DNA of 64,000 bases from Halobacteriovorax sp. DA5 (GTDB lineage: Bacteria > Bdellovibrionota > Bacteriovoracia > Bacteriovoracales > Bacteriovoracaceae): contig NZ_PPDJ01000008.1 in NCBI RefSeq assembly GCF_002903145.1, positions 62,001-126,000 on the forward strand, in the 5' to 3' direction. Positions 7,978 through 15,495 of this stretch are shown here, in pieces (within the stretch, counting starts at the first letter, position 1; every line of letters starts with the position of its first letter). Below the pieces are notes generated by a model. It was not told the DNA's origin. It worked only from the letters and a program-made list of their open reading frames with translations, and did not search any database. The translations under genes and the position numbers were made by a program.

Positions 7978-10464
7978 TTACTTAAACTTTGGCTTAAATT
8001 TTGGAATCGCAATTTTTAGAACTTCATCAAAATGCGCAACCGGATAAAATTTCATTCCCTTTCTATGTCTTTCAGGAACTTCTTTTAAATCCTTCTCATT
8101 ATCTATTGGTAGAATAATATTTGTAATACCAGCTCTCTTAGCTGCTAATACTTTTTCTTTAATACCACCAACTGGAAGTACCTTACCTGTAAGTGATAAC
8201 TCACCAGTCATTGCAAGATTACTCTTAATTGTCACATTATGTGCAAGAGAATAAAGGGCCAATGCCATTGTAATACCTGCTGAAGGACCATCTTTAGGAG
8301 TTGCACCTGCTGGAAGGTGAAGGTGAACTTCTCTTTCAGAAAGGAAGTCTTCCATCTCATCTTCTTCATTTTCATCAGAAACCTTTCTCTTTGGTTTCAT
8401 CTTGAAATACTCATCCATTTCATTTTGAAGAAGTTGTTTTACATAACTATAAGCAAGGTTAGCTGACTCGTTCATTACATCACCAAGCTGACCAGTTAAC
8501 TTAAACCCTTTACCATTCAATGAAAGAGTTTCGATATAAAGAATATCTCCACCATAACCAGTCCAAGCTAAACCAGTAGTCATACCAGGACAAAGCTTCT
8601 TAAGGGCCTTTTCACTTTGGTAGCGAGCAGTTCCTAGAATATCTTCTAGCTCCGTAGGTTTAGGATTGAATACCTTATGTCTCTTTGCCTTAACTTTTTC
8701 AAGTGCAGCACGACGACACATTTTAGCAATCATTTGCTCCATGACACGAACACCAGGCTCACGAGCGTAGTCTTCAATAAGCTTCTTAAGAGTAGCTTTT
8801 GATAAACTGATGTCTTTCTTTTCTAAACCATGCTTTTTAATTTGCTTTGGAATTACCCATTTAGAGGCAATTGAAAGCTTCTCTTCCATCGTATAACCAC
8901 TAAGTTCAATGATTTCCATACGATCTAATAATGGTTCTGGAATATCACCAATGTAGTTTGCTGTAGATATAAAAAGTACTTTTGATAAATCAAAAGGAAC
9001 ATCTAGATAATGATCGATGAATGTATGATTTTGTTCTGGATCTAAAACTTCTAATAATGCTGAAGCTGGATCACCCTGAAAAGATTGTCCAAGTTTATCA
9101 ATCTCATCAAGCATGATTACTGGGTTATTAACCTCAACACGTTTCATTGCTTGAATTAAACGACCTGGCATCGCTCCAACATAAGTTCTTCTATGTCCTT
9201 TAATCTCTGCTTCATCTCTCATACCGCCAAGAGAGAAACGATAGAACTTACGTCCTAGAGATTCAGCAATAGATTTCCCCATAGATGTCTTACCAACACC
9301 TGGAGGACCTGCAAGACATAGAATTGTTCCATCAAATTGTGGCTTAAGCTTACGAACAGCTAAGAACTCCATGATTCTTTCTTTTGCTTTTTCAAGGCCA
9401 TAGTGTTCTTTTTCAAGAATCTTTTGCGCCTTATCCATATCTACATAATCATCAGTAGACTTAGACCAAGGAAGGTCTACAATCCAATTTAGGTATGTAC
9501 GTGTTACGTTATACTCAGGAGAAGAGTCTGGAATTACTTCTAATCTCTCTAACTCTTCATTTACAGACTGAAGAACTTCTTCAGGAAGCTTTGCTTCAAG
9601 AACTCTCTCTTTAAGCTTGCTAATATCACGGGCCTTATCATCTTCTTCAAGCCCAAGCTCAGATTTAATTACCTTAAGCTGTTCACGTAAGAAGTATTCT
9701 CTCTGATACTTATTTACTTTATCGTTAACTTCGTCTGAGATTTTCTTTTGAATATCTGCAACATCTTTTTCACGCTTTAGATAAACAAGTAGTTTTCCAA
9801 AACGCTTTTTAACAACAAGAGTTTCTAAAAAGTCTTGAGCTTCTGGAATATCAAGTGATAATGCAAAGGCAACTAAGTCAGCAAGTGCACCAGGAGAAGA
9901 AGAGTTAATCATTGCAAGCTTCATCTCTTCGTTGAAGTATGCGTTTACTTCACTAAGCTTTTTAACCTGATTAATGATAGAACGAGTGTATGCATCTAGT
10001 TCTTCATCTTCCTCTAAAATATCATCAAATACTTCATACTTTGCACGTAGTAATGGTGATTGTTCATAGATATTAGATGCACGATATCTCTTAATACCGT
10101 GAACTAAAACGTTAACTGACCCATCTGGCAGCTTTAGCCTTTTTACAACTTTACAAAGAACACCTACTTTATAGATATCTTTTGAAGTTATTTCTCTTGA
10201 ATCAAGATCTTCTTGAATTGTAGGATCAATCTCTCCTTCTTCATTCTTAAGATCATTTTTAACCAAGTTAAGTGCAAGGTAACCACTCTTGATTAGATAC
10301 TCATCTAATTCAGCTGTAAACTTGTCTTCAGTTAAAATAATTGGTGCAATCATTCCCGGAAAAATCGGGCTATTCATAATAGGTATGATTACAACATCTT
10401 CAGGAAATTTTTCATCCCCTGCTGAGTCTTTAATTTGCACGTTGTACTCTTCGTATTCATTCAT
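7978..10464 (-). CDS. lon: ATP-dependent protease Lon
   Basis: This 828-residue cytoplasmic protease degrades misfolded and short-lived regulatory proteins. The Lon N-terminal substrate domain spans about 20-230 (VVIIPIMNSPIFPGMIAPI), followed by a coiled region. The AAA+ module has Walker A GPPGVGKTS at 386-394 and Walker B MLDEID at 451-456. The protease domain has catalytic Ser728 in PKDGPSAGI and Lys771 in GGIKEKVLAAKRAG, 43 residues apart as in the family. An acidic insert (DENEEDEMED) lies just before the protease domain. AGGTGTG stands upstream of the ATG. The gene before it, an AMIN-like protein, ends only 12 bases away, so they probably share a transcript. Confidence 0.97.
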   Translation of the reverse strand: MNEYEEYNVQIKDSAGDEKFPEDVVIIPIMNSPIFPGMIAPIILTEDKFTAELDEYLIKSGYLALNLVKNDLKNEEGEIDPTIQEDLDSREITSKDIYKVGVLCKVVKRLKLPDGSVNVLVHGIKRYRASNIYEQSPLLRAKYEVFDDILEEDEELDAYTRSIINQVKKLSEVNAYFNEEMKLAMINSSSPGALADLVAFALSLDIPEAQDFLETLVVKKRFGKLLVYLKREKDVADIQKKISDEVNDKVNKYQREYFLREQLKVIKSELGLEEDDKARDISKLKERVLEAKLPEEVLQSVNEELERLEVIPDSSPEYNVTRTYLNWIVDLPWSKSTDDYVDMDKAQKILEKEHYGLEKAKERIMEFLAVRKLKPQFDGTILCLAGPPGVGKTSMGKSIAESLGRKFYRFSLGGMRDEAEIKGHRRTYVGAMPGRLIQAMKRVEVNNPVIMLDEIDKLGQSFQGDPASALLEVLDPEQNHTFIDHYLDVPFDLSKVLFISTANYIGDIPEPLLDRMEIIELSGYTMEEKLSIASKWVIPKQIKKHGLEKKDISLSKATLKKLIEDYAREPGVRVMEQMIAKMCRRAALEKVKAKRHKVFNPKPTELEDILGTARYQSEKALKKLCPGMTTGLAWTGYGGDILYIETLSLNGKGFKLTGQLGDVMNESANLAYSYVKQLLQNEMDEYFKMKPKRKVSDENEEDEMEDFLSEREVHLHLPAGATPKDGPSAGITMALALYSLAHNVTIKSNLAMTGELSLTGKVLPVGGIKEKVLAAKRAGITNIILPIDNEKDLKEVPERHRKGMKFYPVAHFDEVLKIAIPKFKPKFK

Positions 10465-10476
10465 AATAAATCACAC

Positions 10477-10959
10477 CTACTTTTTAATATCGATTACTAA
10501 TCGACCTGGATTTTTTAATGTAAAAACATCAATTGAATGTTTTCCATCGATAACAAGTTCTGCAGAGAGTGTATCGTCTCCTACAGGATAAAAATCAACT
10601 TTCTTCACAAGCTTAGAAGTTCCAAATGAACCAACTTTCTTATTAAGTTTTGTTTTAAAAAAATCTACATAGATCTTATTCTCTTTTTCTGACTTATATC
10701 CATAAACTCTTGGAGCTTCATTTGTTTCAAAGTCGAATACCAATCTTTCAAATCCTCTTGAGCTACCATTTCCATGACGAATTGATTTCAAGACAGAATT
10801 GGTATTACTATTTGTCGAATGAAAGATTCCTTTGTTAAAAAAGATTGATCTCTTCTTATCCGGAATTTTGCGAATTCTTTCGTTTAATAAATCTTGTGAA
10901 TAGGCCTTGTGACCCAGTGAAAAAACTGTGATTAACAAAAGTACTTTTAATAGATTCAT
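10477..10959 (-). CDS. Secreted AMIN-like domain protein
   Basis: A 160-residue protein with a Sec signal (LLKVLLLITVFSLGHKAYS) and one globular domain. The segment ERLVFDFETNEAPRVYGYKS, then NKIYVDFFKTKL and a closing NPGRLVIDIK, follows the beta-strand pattern of AMIN domains, which place proteins such as PilQ and AmiC at peptidoglycan. The PilQ encoded at 25185-26981 also starts with an AMIN domain. Here the domain stands alone with no catalytic part, so this may be an accessory envelope factor. It lies directly before lon in the same direction. Confidence 0.65.
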   Translation of the reverse strand: MNLLKVLLLITVFSLGHKAYSQDLLNERIRKIPDKKRSIFFNKGIFHSTNSNTNSVLKSIRHGNGSSRGFERLVFDFETNEAPRVYGYKSEKENKIYVDFFKTKLNKKVGSFGTSKLVKKVDFYPVGDDTLSAELVIDGKHSIDVFTLKNPGRLVIDIKK

Positions 10960-11032
10960 ATTTACCTTCCATGGGATAATTAGTTAAATTTTACTAAATT
11001 GCGCGTCAAAAATGAATAGTAAATTTAGATAA

Positions 11033-11713
11033 TTAGACTTTTGATTTTCTTAACTGTGCCGCACCAAGTAATCCAAAAAGAAGTGCTAACCAATAGATGT
11101 GAATTTTATATTCGTTTGATTCTGAAGAGACGTTGAGTGAAGCTATTTTTCTTCCACCCTTTTTCTTATGAAAAATATCCTTATCAGTTCCAATCCCTTT
11201 TAATCCTTCGCCATAAATACTGCTGATCCACAGATTAAATGTACTGAATGAATTTGAACCAAACTTTGGGTTATCAGGAAATGCTTGAGAGATGACTGCT
11301 TCTTCACCACTTCGTCCAATTACATTATAGACACCAAGTCTTTCATTTAGAGGATAAAAGTCATATTCGCCTTTTCTCAAGAGTACGATATAACGGCGAC
11401 CTTCAACGAAACGAGGTCGTAATTTATTAGGATACTCAATCCCCTGCCAAGTCCCACCATCGTAGACAAAGCTGAAGGAATTCTTATTCATCAATTGTCG
11501 ACTTCCTAAACCTACAGATTTTTCTAATTTAAACGAGACATTCGTAACAACGGAGCCGTTGCTTAACTTTTTAGGGAAGCTTCCCTGATAAATTCCCATA
11601 ATAATCGCATTTGATTCTGAGAGTTGCTTACTCAACGGAATTTGGAATAACTCTTGTGCCGAAACATTCACAGAAAAAAGAAAAGAAATAGTGCACAACA
11701 AGAACTTTAACAT
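11033..11713 (-). CDS. Secreted protein with C-terminal membrane anchor, unknown function
   Basis: The 226-residue product has a Sec signal (MLKFLLCTISFLFSVNVSAQ, likely cut after SAQ or SA), a periplasmic domain of about 160 residues and a single C-terminal hydrophobic helix (IYWLALLFGLLGAAQLRKSKV) ending in a basic cluster. The domain contains SNAIIMGIYQGSFPKK, a strand ending FVYDGG and RRYIVLLRKGEYDFYPL. This layout (signal, beta domain, short anchor, positive tail) resembles proteins processed by C-terminal sorting enzymes, though no diagnostic motif precedes the helix. No family recognised. It stands between the AMIN-like gene and the UvrA-like gene, 39 bases after the latter. Confidence 0.6.
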   Translation of the reverse strand: MLKFLLCTISFLFSVNVSAQELFQIPLSKQLSESNAIIMGIYQGSFPKKLSNGSVVTNVSFKLEKSVGLGSRQLMNKNSFSFVYDGGTWQGIEYPNKLRPRFVEGRRYIVLLRKGEYDFYPLNERLGVYNVIGRSGEEAVISQAFPDNPKFGSNSFSTFNLWISSIYGEGLKGIGTDKDIFHKKKGGRKIASLNVSSESNEYKIHIYWLALLFGLLGAAQLRKSKV

Positions 11714-11752
11714 ACTGTTCTTATCGGATAATACTCTTAATACTTTAGCGTT

Positions 11753-14302
11753 TTAATCAAGCTCTATCGTATTGAAATTGCTAAAAATTTCATGGTTATC
11801 GAGTAAAATTAGCGTATTCCCCTGCCTTGTTAACCCCTCAAGTAATTCACAGATTGAATTCAGTTCATTAATTGATAATCCGTAAGAGATATTCGTTAGA
11901 ACAATAACAGAATTCTTTACCTTCTTATCAATGGCCTTAAGAAGTTTTACACGCAAGCGCTCTCCACCAGATAGCGACGGAATGATACGATCAAGAGTTA
12001 GGTAATCGAGATTTAATAACTTTAAATATTCAATTGTTCTCTTAATTTTCGGCGTCGTTGGAATTGACTCAAACAAAGTTGATATAGGAGTTTTACAAGC
12101 ATCAATAATTGTATATTTTCCATCAGTGATAGTTGCGTAGAATTTTTTTAAACCAGTTCCACCACACTCATCACAATCGAATGTTACATCTTCAAGAAAT
12201 TGCATATCTATTTCTTGAATACCCTTTCCTTCACAAACAGCACATTGTCCTAATTTACTATTTTTAGAAAAGTGACCTTTTTCTAGTCCAAGTGATTTAG
12301 AGACAGGTAGCTTTGAAAAATAGTTTCTGACATGACCACTTAAATCGAGAGCCGTTCCAACAGTAGAGCGACTTGTTGATTTTTCAATCCTTGTTTCATA
12401 AATAAAGATATTTTCAATCCCCTCAGGATAACTTAAACCATCTATTTCATAAGAAGTTTCAAAGTCATATTTTTCATTAAAGATATCTTCATTTAACTCA
12501 TTAAAGAGTGCATTAATAACAAGTCTCTTATCAAATGAATCCATCTGAGTTTTCACTTGATTAATTGTACCGACTTGAAATTTGATCTCATTATATCTAA
12601 AGCCTTCAAACTCAATATTTTTAAAGATAATCTCCTCATCAGATAGAGATTTTTTAGAAACTTTCTTTTTAACTGTTTCTAGTTTCGGAAGTTTATGAGC
12701 AACAACTTCACCACCTAAATGGCCTGCTCCAGGTCCAATAACAATATTATGGTCACTTCCTTGTTGTAAGACTCTACTATGTTCAACCATTACTACAGTA
12801 TTATTTGAAGATAGTTTTTTTAGAAACTTCAGTAAAACTTTCTGCTCTTCAGAATTCATTCCAAGACTAGGCTCATCAAGTACAAACAATGAACCACTAC
12901 CTTGAAAACTTAAATAGCGTACTAGAAGTGATTTTTGATATTCACTAGTTTCTAGTGATTTAAGTTTTGTCATCAAAGGGAATTGTCCTAGACCTAATTC
13001 TATTGCAATTTCTAACTTGGCCAATATTTTTTTTACGATCGTCTCATTCTTATCCACGAATATATTTTCATATAGCTCTTCAATAGTGAGAGATAAACAT
13101 TCTCCATATGAATTTATATTCTGTAAATTTCCACGGTGATGAAGTGCACTTGGGGAAACCCTTCTACCTTCACATAAGTGACAACACTTTTCACTCTGAA
13201 GTGATCTCAAAAAGATTCTAGCAGAACGCTTGTATCTTTTTTCTTCAAGGCCATAAAGAAAGTTTAAAACACCATAAAAGCGTCCACTTCCTTTCATTAA
13301 AATATCTTCGATCTCCTCTTTAACATCGCAAAAACGACTGTCAGGAGAGATGCCTACTTTTTTAATTTCTGCTACAAAATATTTATAATGATCATTATAT
13401 TTTGAGTATTCTAAGAAAGTTATTGCACCATCTGATATTTTTTTCTTTGGATATTTAACAATTTTATTAATGTCATAACTTAGTGTCGATCCATAACCCT
13501 TACACTCAGAGCAAGCACCAACACCATTGTAAGGAAGCAAGTCACTAATCTGACGTGCACTTCTCAATTCTTCTTGCGAACATTTAGGGCAATAAGCGCT
13601 AGTGTTTAAATTGAAGTGTTTTAACAAATCTTGACCTGCAAGAAAAACACTTAACTGAGATACAGCATTATTTTTTATAAGCTCAGTCCACTTTTTACGA
13701 AATTGATTCATACTCTTCGGTTTAATTCTAAAAATTTCCCATTGAGAGTCTTCTTTATCAAATTCTCGAATAGTTGAAGTTTTAGAATCAAAACTTCTAG
13801 CAGGCATACCATTAATATTCTCAAGATAATGGTCTTTACCAATAAGAACATGAATGACTTTACAGTCATCACTCACGGATTCATTAATTTCAGTCTCAAC
13901 TTGTGAAAGACCATCAACAAACTCATCACCATGAATCAAGCATTTTGTGGAAAAAGGCTCAAAATATAATTGGGCCAATTCATAACTAATCTCTAACTGG
14001 TCGGCCATATTTAATCGCGAACCAACTATTGGATTATTTTGTGCCAAACTCCAAACAGGAAGAACTGGCGAAATACTATCGACTTCTGCACTTGTTGGAA
14101 CTCTTTCAAAAAAATTCATTGAAGAAGGAAGTGAATTTAAAAATCTTCTCTTAGACTCATTTGCCAATGTATTAAAAACTAAAGATGACTTTCCTGAACC
14201 GGATACACCTGAAACACAAGTGATCTTATTAATTGGAAATTCAACATCAATATTTTTTAAATTATTAGTTCTTACGCCTTTAAGCTGAATGGATTTTGCC
14301 AT
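11753..14302 (-). CDS. UvrA-like ABC ATPase with one degenerate ATPase half
   Basis: The 849-residue protein has the UvrA plan: two ABC ATPase halves with inserted zinc modules. Half 1 has Walker A GVSGSGKSS at 32-40 and Walker B LFVLDEPSLG at 472-481, but its signature is LETSEYQ (450-456) instead of LSGGEAQ. Half 2 keeps LSGGE (777-781), yet its Walker A region (about 583-595) has lost the glycines and Walker B reads VLTNISYGL (801-809), without Asp-Glu. Zinc-type cysteines are C238/C241, C264/C267, C374/C377, C687/C690 and C710/C713. True UvrA is usually about 940 residues with both halves intact. It could act in DNA damage recognition or another DNA-binding task; it is not a normal UvrA. 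A terminator for the upstream rpsI gene separates it from the ribosomal genes. Confidence 0.85.
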   Translation of the reverse strand: MAKSIQLKGVRTNNLKNIDVEFPINKITCVSGVSGSGKSSLVFNTLANESKRRFLNSLPSSMNFFERVPTSAEVDSISPVLPVWSLAQNNPIVGSRLNMADQLEISYELAQLYFEPFSTKCLIHGDEFVDGLSQVETEINESVSDDCKVIHVLIGKDHYLENINGMPARSFDSKTSTIREFDKEDSQWEIFRIKPKSMNQFRKKWTELIKNNAVSQLSVFLAGQDLLKHFNLNTSAYCPKCSQEELRSARQISDLLPYNGVGACSECKGYGSTLSYDINKIVKYPKKKISDGAITFLEYSKYNDHYKYFVAEIKKVGISPDSRFCDVKEEIEDILMKGSGRFYGVLNFLYGLEEKRYKRSARIFLRSLQSEKCCHLCEGRRVSPSALHHRGNLQNINSYGECLSLTIEELYENIFVDKNETIVKKILAKLEIAIELGLGQFPLMTKLKSLETSEYQKSLLVRYLSFQGSGSLFVLDEPSLGMNSEEQKVLLKFLKKLSSNNTVVMVEHSRVLQQGSDHNIVIGPGAGHLGGEVVAHKLPKLETVKKKVSKKSLSDEEIIFKNIEFEGFRYNEIKFQVGTINQVKTQMDSFDKRLVINALFNELNEDIFNEKYDFETSYEIDGLSYPEGIENIFIYETRIEKSTSRSTVGTALDLSGHVRNYFSKLPVSKSLGLEKGHFSKNSKLGQCAVCEGKGIQEIDMQFLEDVTFDCDECGGTGLKKFYATITDGKYTIIDACKTPISTLFESIPTTPKIKRTIEYLKLLNLDYLTLDRIIPSLSGGERLRVKLLKAIDKKVKNSVIVLTNISYGLSINELNSICELLEGLTRQGNTLILLDNHEIFSNFNTIELD

Positions 14303-14342
14303 AAGGATTTATAGCATAGAAGAAAAGTTTTTGGTAGGCCCA

Positions 14343-14371
14343 TGAATAAACAAGGCCCACAAAAGTGGGCC
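14343..14371 (-). terminator. Terminator downstream of rpsI
   Basis: GGCCCAC at 14354-14360 and GTGGGCC at 14365-14371 form a perfect 7-bp stem with an AAAA (TTTT on the transcript) loop. Reading along the minus strand it is followed by TTGTTTATT, so it ends rplM-rpsI transcription 34 bases after the rpsI stop. Confidence 0.8.
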
Positions 14372-14404
14372 CCGCATATATTCGAAAATATTGTAAGATA
14401 AATC

Positions 14405-14806
14405 TTAACGCTTCGAGAATTGGTACTTTGCTCTTGCACCTTTCTGACCAGCTTTTTGTCTTTCAACTTTTCTTGGATCTCTTGTAAGGAATCCAGCTGA
14501 TTTAAGCTCGCCTCTAAGTGCAGCATCAATCTTAAGAATTGCTCTTGCAACACCAAGACGAACAGCACCCGCTTGACCAGTAGTTCCACCACCAGTTACG
14601 TTGATTTTTAGATCATATTTGTCTGCAAGCTTAAGTAGGTTTAGAGGTTGGTTAACAACGTATCTATCTGTACCTTTTGTGAAGTACTCTTTGATATCTC
14701 TATTATTAACAACAACTTTACCAGTCCCTGCAGCCATGTAAACTCTAGCAACTGAAGATTTTCTTCTACCAACTGCCTGTGAATCCCAAGTTTTTCCTTT
14801 AGCCAT
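14405..14806 (-). CDS. rpsI: 30S ribosomal protein S9
   Basis: The 133-residue product is a small-subunit protein whose C-terminal tail reaches the P-site tRNA. It shows [14 protein letters not shown] near 11-24, [20 protein letters not shown] near 71-90, and the terminal QFSKR with conserved final Arg. Length is normal. It follows rplM by 15 bases in the usual rplM-rpsI operon and has AAGAGGTT before its ATG as ribosome-binding site. Confidence 0.98.
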   Translation of the reverse strand: MAKGKTWDSQAVGRRKSSVARVYMAAGTGKVVVNNRDIKEYFTKGTDRYVVNQPLNLLKLADKYDLKINVTGGGTTGQAGAVRLGVARAILKIDAALRGELKSAGFLTRDPRKVERQKAGQKGARAKYQFSKR

Positions 14807-14821
14807 AATAATAACCTCTTA

Positions 14822-15259
14822 CTAGAATTTGTATTCTACTGGTTTTTGAGCTTCATGTGCATGCTCAGATCCAGCAAAAACCTTAAGTTTTGTTAATTGT
14901 TTTCTACCTAGAGAATTCTTAGGAAGCATACCTTTAACAGCGCTCATAAGAATCGCTTCTGGCTTTCTTTCTAATTGTTCTTTAGCAGTTCTTTCTTTAA
15001 GTCCACCAGCATACCCTGTGTGTCTGTAGTAAACTTTATCGTTCCACTTATTCCCAGTAAATCTAACTTTTTCTGCGTTAATAACAACAACAAAATCACC
15101 AGAATCTGTATGAGGAGTGTACTTTGGTGAGTTCTTCCCTCTTAATACATTAGCGATTTCAGTTGCTAAACGTCCAACTACCATATCAGTAGCATCAATT
15201 AAGTGCCATTTTTTGTCAGCGTCTGCTGGCTTCAACACAAATGATTTCTCAGTGTACAT
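14822..15259 (-). CDS. rplM: 50S ribosomal protein L13
   Basis: The 145-residue product is an early-assembly protein of the large subunit. Hallmarks are WHLIDATDMVVGRLATEIA near 18-36, GKNSPKYTPHTDSGDFVVVINAEKV (46-70), and VKGMLPKNSLGRKQLTKLKV in the second half. Length is typical. AAGGTTAC lies before the ATG. It is the first gene of the rplM-rpsI operon, with about 236 bases between it and the preceding Omp85 gene, room for a promoter and a leader. Confidence 0.98.
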   Translation of the reverse strand: MYTEKSFVLKPADADKKWHLIDATDMVVGRLATEIANVLRGKNSPKYTPHTDSGDFVVVINAEKVRFTGNKWNDKVYYRHTGYAGGLKERTAKEQLERKPEAILMSAVKGMLPKNSLGRKQLTKLKVFAGSEHAHEAQKPVEYKF

Positions 15260-15400
15260 AGTAACCTTCCACTTTAATAATGTTAAAAATCAATAAAACG
15301 TAAACGCATCATCAGAATAAAATGATTTGTTTACAACACTTAAGGACCTAAAGGCCCATAATTCCGTTGTTTGTGGGGTAACGGGTTTCGGCAGATATTA

Positions 15401-15442
15401 AACAATTTGTCCCAATAAAACAATGGGAAATTGTTATTTTTT
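15401..15442 (+). other. Stem-loop with T-run upstream of rplM
   Basis: AACAATTTGTCCCA (15401-15414) can pair with TGGGAAATTGTT (15424-15435), leaving a two-base bulge, and the plus strand continues ATTTTTTT. Both flanking genes are on the minus strand, where the same structure is followed only by a weak T stretch. It may end Omp85 transcription, form part of the rplM leader, or block antisense transcription. Confidence 0.4.
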
Positions 15443-15495
15443 TGGCCATGCGTAATATTTTCTTCGGCCATAAGGCACTGAAAATACGTTTTTTA

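Noticed and set aside
14272..14592. Minus-strand open frame overlapping rpsI and the terminator
   Set aside because: Out-of-frame reading of rpsI that continues through its terminator; rpsI itself is unmistakable.
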